A DNA stretch of 11,051 nucleotides from JANXXV01 sp038230275 (GTDB lineage Bacteria; Acidobacteriota; Terriglobia; Bryobacterales; Bryobacteraceae). The notes under the pieces were generated by a model, which saw only the letters and a program-made list of their open reading frames with translations, had not been told where the DNA came from and did not search any database. This document shows positions 7,580 through 11,051 of this stretch, piece by piece. The stretch covers positions 1-11,051 of the forward strand of contig JBBRNO010000185.1 of the NCBI GenBank assembly GCA_038230275.1, written 5' to 3'. A program made the position numbers and the translations under genes. Positions within the stretch are counted from its first letter, which is position 1. Each line of letters begins with the position of its first letter.

Positions 7580-7592
7580 AGGAGTGACTCCT
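7580..7592. promoter_or_regulatory. Perfect 6+1+6 dyad just upstream of the cytochrome gene
   Basis: AGGAGT-G-ACTCCT, a perfect inverted repeat 10 bases upstream of the minus-strand ATG at 7570. Placed in the 5' leader, it could be an operator or an RNA stem. Its minus-strand AGGAG lies 17 bases from the start codon, too far for a normal Shine-Dalgarno. Confidence 0.4.
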
Positions 7593-7615
7593 CTTGCACA
7601 TCTTATCTCAAACGC

Positions 7616-7641
7616 GCAATTGCAGGCCTGGGAGTTGCAAT
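7616..7641. promoter_or_regulatory. Dyad cluster in the divergent intergenic region
   Basis: The palindrome GCAATTGC (7616-7623) overlaps an inverted repeat ATTGCA (7619-7624) / TGCAAT (7636-7641) with 11 bases between the arms. TTGCA also occurs at 7594-7598, 7620-7624 and 7635-7639. The position between the divergent cytochrome and radical SAM genes suggests a shared operator, but short dyads like this also arise by chance. The region 7571-7750 shows no other gene. Confidence 0.3.
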
Positions 7642-7651
7642 GGGAAATTGA

Positions 7652-7660
7652 TGATAGACT
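7652..7660 (+). promoter_or_regulatory. Possible extended -10 promoter for the radical SAM operon
   Basis: TG (7652-7653), one base, then TAGACT (7655-7660), an imperfect extended -10. TTGCAA at 7635-7640 is only 14 bp away, too close for a normal -35. Transcription would begin near 7667, leaving a leader of about 80 bases before the TTG start at 7751, or under 10 bases before the alternative GTG at 7676. Confidence 0.25.
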
Positions 7661-7735
7661 GAAGAACTCACCCGAGTGGCGCGTCACTTCTCTTCTGCGG
7701 CTGCCAAGGTAAGTAATCTTGCTTTTGCGCCAGAT

Positions 7736-7740
7736 AAGGA
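7736..7740 (+). promoter_or_regulatory. Ribosome binding site supporting the TTG start at 7751
   Basis: AAGGA ends 10 bases before TTG at 7751-7753. The alternative upstream GTG at 7676 has no Shine-Dalgarno. The protein also becomes family-like only from the TTG on (MKVHLINPSD). Confidence 0.5.
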
Positions 7741-7750
7741 TACGCGACCA

Positions 7751-9325
7751 TTGAAAGTACATCTGATCAATCCGAGCGACACGTCTTTTGGAACCGCAGT
7801 AATCACACCTCGCTGGCTATTCGTTTTGGCGGCAGCCACGCCCAGGTCGTTCGGCGACCCGATCATTGTCGACGAGACGCTGGCGCGATTCGATCCTCTA
7901 TCTGTTGAGCCGGGCGATATTGTGGGTATCGGAATCCACACCAGTAACGCTCTGCGCGGCTACGCCCTGGGACGCATGGTTCGCGAACGCGGAGGCCTGC
8001 CCATCTTCGGCGGTATTCACGCCACGCTCTATCCGGAAGAATCGCTGGACCTCGGTCAGGCGCTCTCTGTTGTAAAGGGCGATGGCGACGTTGCCTGGGG
8101 CCAGGCGCTCAACGACTGCGTTAGCAAGACCTCGCAGCGAATTTACGAAGGCGGGCGCATTGATGCCGACAAGTTTAAAGCCGCACGGTGGGACCTTATG
8201 CCGAAGGGCGCCTACATGTGGGCCTCCGTGCAAACGGTCCGCGGCTGCGCCAAGCACTGTTCCTTCTGTTCGGTATGGCGCACCGACGGCCAGAAGCCCA
8301 GGCAGCGCGCGTCGGATCCAATCATTGAAGAGATTGTTGAACTGCGCCGGCTTGGGTTCCGTTTCATCGCATTGGCCGACGATAACTTTTACCCGGTTTC
8401 ACTGACCGACATTAAACTCGCCGAACGCCAGGGCAACCAGGCGAGAATCGAACAGCTGCAGTCCATTCGCAGCGAACGCTTTGAACTGATGGAGCGAATG
8501 GCTGAGCTTCCCAAGGACATGATCTTCTTCACCCAGATCACCATGGAAGCGGCGGAAGATACCGCATTTCTGGACGCGATGAGAAACGCCCGTATTAAGG
8601 GAGCGCTCGTCGGTGTGGAAGCAGTTACACCAGAAGGCCTGAAGGCTGTCTACAAGGATTTCAACCTGTCCGGCGACAAGCTGGTGGAGCAACTGAAACG
8701 TTTCCAGGACCACGGCGTCCACGTGTTGGGTTCCTTCATTTTTGGGCTTTCCACGGATCGCGCGCATACCTTCGATGCCACGTTGGCATTGGCTAAGACG
8801 GCGGGCTTGACGTTCGCGCAGTTTGTGATGCTCACGCCATTTGCCGGAACGGTGGATTTTGAACATTGGGAGAAATCGTTCAAAGGCGATGTTCCGGAAG
8901 TGGATGGAATTCCTTTGACGCGGCACTGGTTGATTCCGCAGGATAGGCGGCCAAAGATGTTCATGCCCCATCCCACCATGAGTTCCGATGAGTTGCGTGA
9001 ACGTACCCAGGGTGTGTGGGATCGTTTTTACAGCACGCGTGCCGTCTGGGAGCGTTCCAAGTGCTGCCCCTCTCTGCGTTCGAGGCTGGCGTTTGTATTC
9101 ATCTCAAAGCTTTACCGCCAGATGTATGCCACCACGGGTATTGCCACGGACAGCGCGCGTAAGAGTCGCGCCAACGGCTGGGCGCGGTGGCTGGCTGTTC
9201 CGTGTCAGAAATTCTTTAGGGCAGAACCCATGCCGGATTTGGAAGTCCCGCAAAAGAAAATGCCGGCCCTTCCGGAGTTGGCAGCCGCTGCAACGGCGTC
9301 CAATTCGTTCAACGTTCTCGGATAA
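7751..9325 (+). CDS. B12-binding domain radical SAM protein
   Basis: A 524-residue cytoplasmic enzyme of the cobalamin-binding radical SAM superfamily. Residues about 1-125 form the B12-type Rossmann domain (HLINPSD at 4-10, DIVGIGIHTSNALRG at 56-70, IFGGIHATLYPEE at 85-97, VVKGDGD at 107-113). The DxHxxG motif for the cobalamin lower ligand is not evident, as in many members. The radical SAM core follows, with the CX3CX2C iron-sulfur motif at C166, C170 and C173 (RGCAKHCSFCSVW), then FIALADDNFYP (205-215), TQITMEAAED (261-270), KGALVGVEAV (283-292) and GSFIFGL (327-333). The C-terminal region (about 390-524), with RHWLIPQ and WDRFYSTRAVWERS, resembles the accessory region of this family; the tail is Ala/Pro-rich. 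Relatives do methylations and unusual C-C bond chemistry; the substrate here cannot be told. The start TTG 7751 is preferred over GTG 7676 (which adds 25 low-complexity residues). It is first in a probable three-gene run. Confidence 0.95.
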   Translation: MKVHLINPSDTSFGTAVITPRWLFVLAAATPRSFGDPIIVDETLARFDPLSVEPGDIVGIGIHTSNALRGYALGRMVRERGGLPIFGGIHATLYPEESLDLGQALSVVKGDGDVAWGQALNDCVSKTSQRIYEGGRIDADKFKAARWDLMPKGAYMWASVQTVRGCAKHCSFCSVWRTDGQKPRQRASDPIIEEIVELRRLGFRFIALADDNFYPVSLTDIKLAERQGNQARIEQLQSIRSERFELMERMAELPKDMIFFTQITMEAAEDTAFLDAMRNARIKGALVGVEAVTPEGLKAVYKDFNLSGDKLVEQLKRFQDHGVHVLGSFIFGLSTDRAHTFDATLALAKTAGLTFAQFVMLTPFAGTVDFEHWEKSFKGDVPEVDGIPLTRHWLIPQDRRPKMFMPHPTMSSDELRERTQGVWDRFYSTRAVWERSKCCPSLRSRLAFVFISKLYRQMYATTGIATDSARKSRANGWARWLAVPCQKFFRAEPMPDLEVPQKKMPALPELAAAATASNSFNVLG

Positions 9326-9329
9326 CCTG

Positions 9330-9355
9330 AACCCCAGGTTTCAGCCTGGTTGGTT
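9330..9355 (+). other. Intercistronic hairpin between radical SAM and cold-shock-like genes
   Basis: CCAGG (9334-9338) pairs with CCTGG (9345-9349) around a TTTCAG loop, and AACC (9330-9333) can extend to GGTT (9352-9355) across a two-base bulge. No T-run follows, so it is not a standard terminator. It could protect or partly attenuate the message. Confidence 0.3.
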
Positions 9356-9362
9356 TGCTGTG

Positions 9363-9367
9363 AGGAG
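9363..9367 (+). promoter_or_regulatory. Ribosome binding site fixing the start at 9374
   Basis: AGGAG lies 6 bases before the ATG at 9374. An upstream in-frame TTG at 9350 has no such site, and would translate through it. Confidence 0.8.
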
Positions 9368-9373
9368 ATCCTG

Positions 9374-9958
9374 ATGGTTGGAAGAATTAGTGTGCTCGGA
9401 TCCGCCGCCCAGTTTGGCGTGATCAAAGCGGACAATGGCCTCAGCGTCCGTTTCGACCACTCCGCCGTGATGGCCTACGATGTTACCGGGCTGGCCCTCG
9501 ATCAGTTGGTTTCGTTCGACATCGAGAATGGCCCTAATCCCAAAGCGATTAACGTCTGCGTGCGGAAAGAGCATCAGGCGCCTGTCCGCGACGAAGTGCG
9601 TAACGATCCCATTCGGCTGCGGTATATGGGGTTTGAGCAACGGGGCACGGCGCGCGATTACAGATTCGATCAAGTCTCCGTCGGCGGGGACACCATCCAT
9701 CTGGTGGTAGAGATCGCCATGACGCTATTCACCAAGTTTCATGTCGGTATCCAGGACGGCCCGGCGCTTTGTTTGCATGCTCTTCATATTGAGTCCAAGT
9801 CGGCGGGCGTTGCCTATCAGCTATTGCCTTCGCGCGCACTGAGCGGATTAGACGTGCAAACCTATGTCGAGAGCAAAATTCTCGCCGGAGCCGGTTCGCA
9901 CCGCAACCGGCAAACTCGTGCCCGCGCTCCTGCTCCTCAGACGCCTGCCGATGAGTAA
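9374..9958 (+). CDS. Cold-shock-like domain protein with unknown C-terminal domain
   Basis: A 194-residue protein without signal peptide or membrane segment. Residues 3-63 follow the cold-shock (OB-fold) pattern: GRISVLGSAAQFGVI, then LSVRFDHSAV, LALDQLVSFDIENG and KAINVCV. AQFGVI stands where cold-shock proteins have the RNP1 motif KGFGFI, and VRFDHSA where they have RNP2 (VFVHxSA), so part of the aromatic nucleic-acid-binding face is lost. Residues about 80-160 form a second domain I do not recognise, marked by RYMGFEQRGTARDYRF, MTLFTKFHVGIQDGPALCLHAL. The tail (171-194) is Ala/Pro/Arg-rich and likely disordered. The ATG at 9374 is preceded by AGGAG. It lies 48 bases after the radical SAM gene and 17 before the GIY-YIG gene, consistent with one operon. 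RNA or DNA binding is an inference from the fold only. Confidence 0.85.
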   Translation: MVGRISVLGSAAQFGVIKADNGLSVRFDHSAVMAYDVTGLALDQLVSFDIENGPNPKAINVCVRKEHQAPVRDEVRNDPIRLRYMGFEQRGTARDYRFDQVSVGGDTIHLVVEIAMTLFTKFHVGIQDGPALCLHALHIESKSAGVAYQLLPSRALSGLDVQTYVESKILAGAGSHRNRQTRARAPAPQTPADE

Positions 9959-9975
9959 GGCAAGGGGAGTTAGAA

Positions 9976-10269
9976 ATGCCGTTCGTTAATTTCGTCGCGC
10001 GAGTCTTTAAAGCAGTCTCCATACAGCGGGACGCGCCGCCTTCTTCGGGTGTCTACGGACTGTCCAATGCCGCGGGCTGGATCTATATCGGAGAGTCTGA
10101 CAACATCAAGGCGCGTTTGCTGGAGCATCTGCAAGGCGCGGATCCAACCATTCACGGCACGAAACCCACCGGATTCAGCTTTGAGGTTTGCCATTCTTAT
10201 AATCGGGTGGCCCGCAAGAATCAGCTCATCGCCGAACTGCACCCGCTCTGCAATCCGCGGCCCGCATAG
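9976..10269 (+). CDS. Stand-alone GIY-YIG domain protein
   Basis: A 97-residue protein made of little more than a GIY-YIG nuclease domain. GVY (25-27) and YIG (37-39) are the two name-giving strands, R47 in DNIKARLLEH is the conserved arginine, E87 in LIAELHPLCN is the metal-binding glutamate, and N93 is the final conserved asparagine. All catalytic positions of the family are therefore present, unlike in degenerate members. Single-domain members of this size are common in bacteria and mostly uncharacterised; roles in DNA cleavage or repair are assumed by analogy with UvrC and homing enzymes. GGGGAG 6 bases before the ATG is a strong ribosome binding site. It follows the cold-shock-like gene by 17 bases, so co-translation is likely. 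Domain assignment is firm; target is unknown. Confidence 0.92.
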   Translation: MPFVNFVARVFKAVSIQRDAPPSSGVYGLSNAAGWIYIGESDNIKARLLEHLQGADPTIHGTKPTGFSFEVCHSYNRVARKNQLIAELHPLCNPRPA

Positions 10270-10289
10270 CCGTCGAGACACGGGTCCGG

Positions 10290-10295
10290 TATACT
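10290..10295 (+). promoter_or_regulatory. Candidate -10 box of the hydrolase gene
   Basis: TATACT within GGTATACT, the same octamer seen upstream of the propeller gene. No -35 is recognisable. Transcription would start near 10302, some 8 bases before the ATG at 10310. Confidence 0.35.
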
Positions 10296-10309
10296 GATCG
10301 CTTCATCCA

Positions 10310-11051
10310 ATGAAGACGATCATCGTTCTAACGCTGGCCTGCTCGGCAATCGCTTCGGCCGGCGGGCGGTATCTGGAGATCTCCTATCCTCCCTCCACCC
10401 AAGCCGGCGAACTGCAGTTGGGTGTCACCTATACAATCTGGATTCCGGAACACTTACCTAAGTTGCGCGGGGTGATTGTCCACCAGCACGGTTGCGGCGC
10501 CGGGGCATCCCGAGGCGGAGAGACTGCCGCTCAAGATTTGCAATGGCAGGCGCTGGCGACCAAGTGGGATTCCGCGCTGCTGGGCCCGTCCTACAAGCAA
10601 GCCGACACGCAGAACTGCGCACTGTGGTCGGATCCGCGCAACGGTTCCGATAAGACATTCCTAAAGGCGCTGACCGAGTTCGCCGTCAAGGCAAATCATC
10701 CCGAATTGGAGACCGTGCCCTGGACCCTTTGGGGACACTCGGGCGGCGGCAGCTGGGTGGGCGGAATGCAAGCCTTACACCCCGAACGCATCGTGGCGAT
10801 CTGGTTTCGATCAGGCGCCGTCGTACCGGGTCCGGAAACTCCGGAAGCAGCTTACTCGATTCCGATGATGTGCAACACGGGCGTGAAGGAGAAGGACGAT
10901 CCGCGCTTCCATGGCGCGTGGGATAAGTGCCTGGCGACTTTTCAAGCGTATCGTGCGAAAGCCTCGCCCATCGGTTTCGCGCCAGACCCAAAGACTTCTC
11001 ACGAATGCGGCGATTCGCGCTATCTGGCTATTCCGTTCTTCGATGCTTGCC
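10310..11051 (+). CDS. Secreted alpha/beta hydrolase, 3' end cut by window edge
   Basis: The first 247 residues of an open frame that runs off the window. Residues 1-17 form a Sec signal peptide (MKTIIVLTLACSAIASA, cleavage before GG). A strand VIVHQHGCG (55-63) gives the HG oxyanion-hole motif, and LWGHSGGGSW (140-149) is the nucleophile elbow with Ser144 as catalytic serine (G-x-S-x-G). H231 in TSHECGDSRYLAIPFF lies late, and the remaining catalytic residues may be beyond the edge. Several Cys residues (62, 103, 188, 207, 233, 247) suit an exported, disulfide-bonded protein. The fold matches extracellular esterase or polymer-depolymerase-like enzymes; the substrate is unknown. The ATG at 10310 has no Shine-Dalgarno but has TATACT close upstream. 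It starts 40 bases after the GIY-YIG gene, but its own promoter and export signal suggest a separate unit. Confidence 0.9.
   Translation, partial: MKTIIVLTLACSAIASAGGRYLEISYPPSTQAGELQLGVTYTIWIPEHLPKLRGVIVHQHGCGAGASRGGETAAQDLQWQALATKWDSALLGPSYKQADTQNCALWSDPRNGSDKTFLKALTEFAVKANHPELETVPWTLWGHSGGGSWVGGMQALHPERIVAIWFRSGAVVPGPETPEAAYSIPMMCNTGVKEKDDPRFHGAWDKCLATFQAYRAKASPIGFAPDPKTSHECGDSRYLAIPFFDAC

Noticed and set aside
7571..7762. A 64-residue N-terminal extension of the cytochrome gene up to an ATG at 7762
   Set aside because: The extension is not protein-like, would bury the signal peptide in the middle, and overlaps the radical SAM start region.
8399..8979. Minus-strand open frames of 109 and 190 codons
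   Set aside because: They lie wholly within and antisense to the radical SAM gene and show no domain features.
10310..10345. A lipoprotein signal at Cys11 of the hydrolase
   Set aside because: The residue three before Cys11 is Thr, not Leu, and the leader would be too short; an ordinary signal peptide ending ASA fits better.

Overview
The window looks like a chromosomal piece of an acidobacterium of the Solibacter/Bryobacter type. Three things point there: an NHL beta-propeller joined to a TIGR03437 domain (a family strongly expanded in Candidatus Solibacter), a DUF1501 plus cytochrome/DUF1549/DUF1553 gene pair (typical of Planctomycetes and Solibacter-like acidobacteria), and a moderately GC-rich, densely coding layout. 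The lineage is inferred from domain content only. I saw no rRNA, tRNA, CRISPR array, transposase or phage gene.

Layout. Bases 1-198 hold no gene I can support, but carry a near-perfect 22-bp direct repeat and an extended -10 promoter. Bases 199-2919 (+) encode a secreted six-bladed propeller protein whose C-terminal TIGR03437 domain is interrupted twice by copies of the same module of about 100 residues. Bases 2978-3235 (+) encode a small protein with a signal peptide followed by what looks like an Sm/Hfq fold. Convergent to it, ending only 4 bases away, is a two-gene minus-strand operon: a PSCyt/DUF1549/DUF1553 cytochrome-type protein (7570-4688) followed by a Tat-exported DUF1501 protein (4673-3240). 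Bases 7571-7750 form a divergent control region with several dyads. To its right runs a plus-strand run of three probable operon genes: a B12-binding radical SAM enzyme (7751-9325), a protein with a degenerate cold-shock-like domain plus an unknown domain (9374-9958), and a stand-alone GIY-YIG protein with all usual catalytic residues (9976-10269). The last gene (10310 to the window edge) is a secreted alpha/beta hydrolase cut by the window end.

How they fit. The left and middle parts are an export-oriented set: propeller, small Sm-like protein, and a multi-CxxCH protein with its DUF1501 partner, all with signal peptides. The right part is cytoplasmic: a radical SAM enzyme with two putative nucleic-acid proteins. 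A recurring feature is that promoter-proximal genes have no Shine-Dalgarno and a -10 box close to the start codon, while the downstream operon genes have clear Shine-Dalgarno sequences.

Most worth following up: the exported Hfq/Sm-like protein with a possible second internal start, the twice-interrupted TIGR03437 domain, and the B12-radical SAM / cold-shock-like / GIY-YIG cluster. None can be called a new system from sequence alone.
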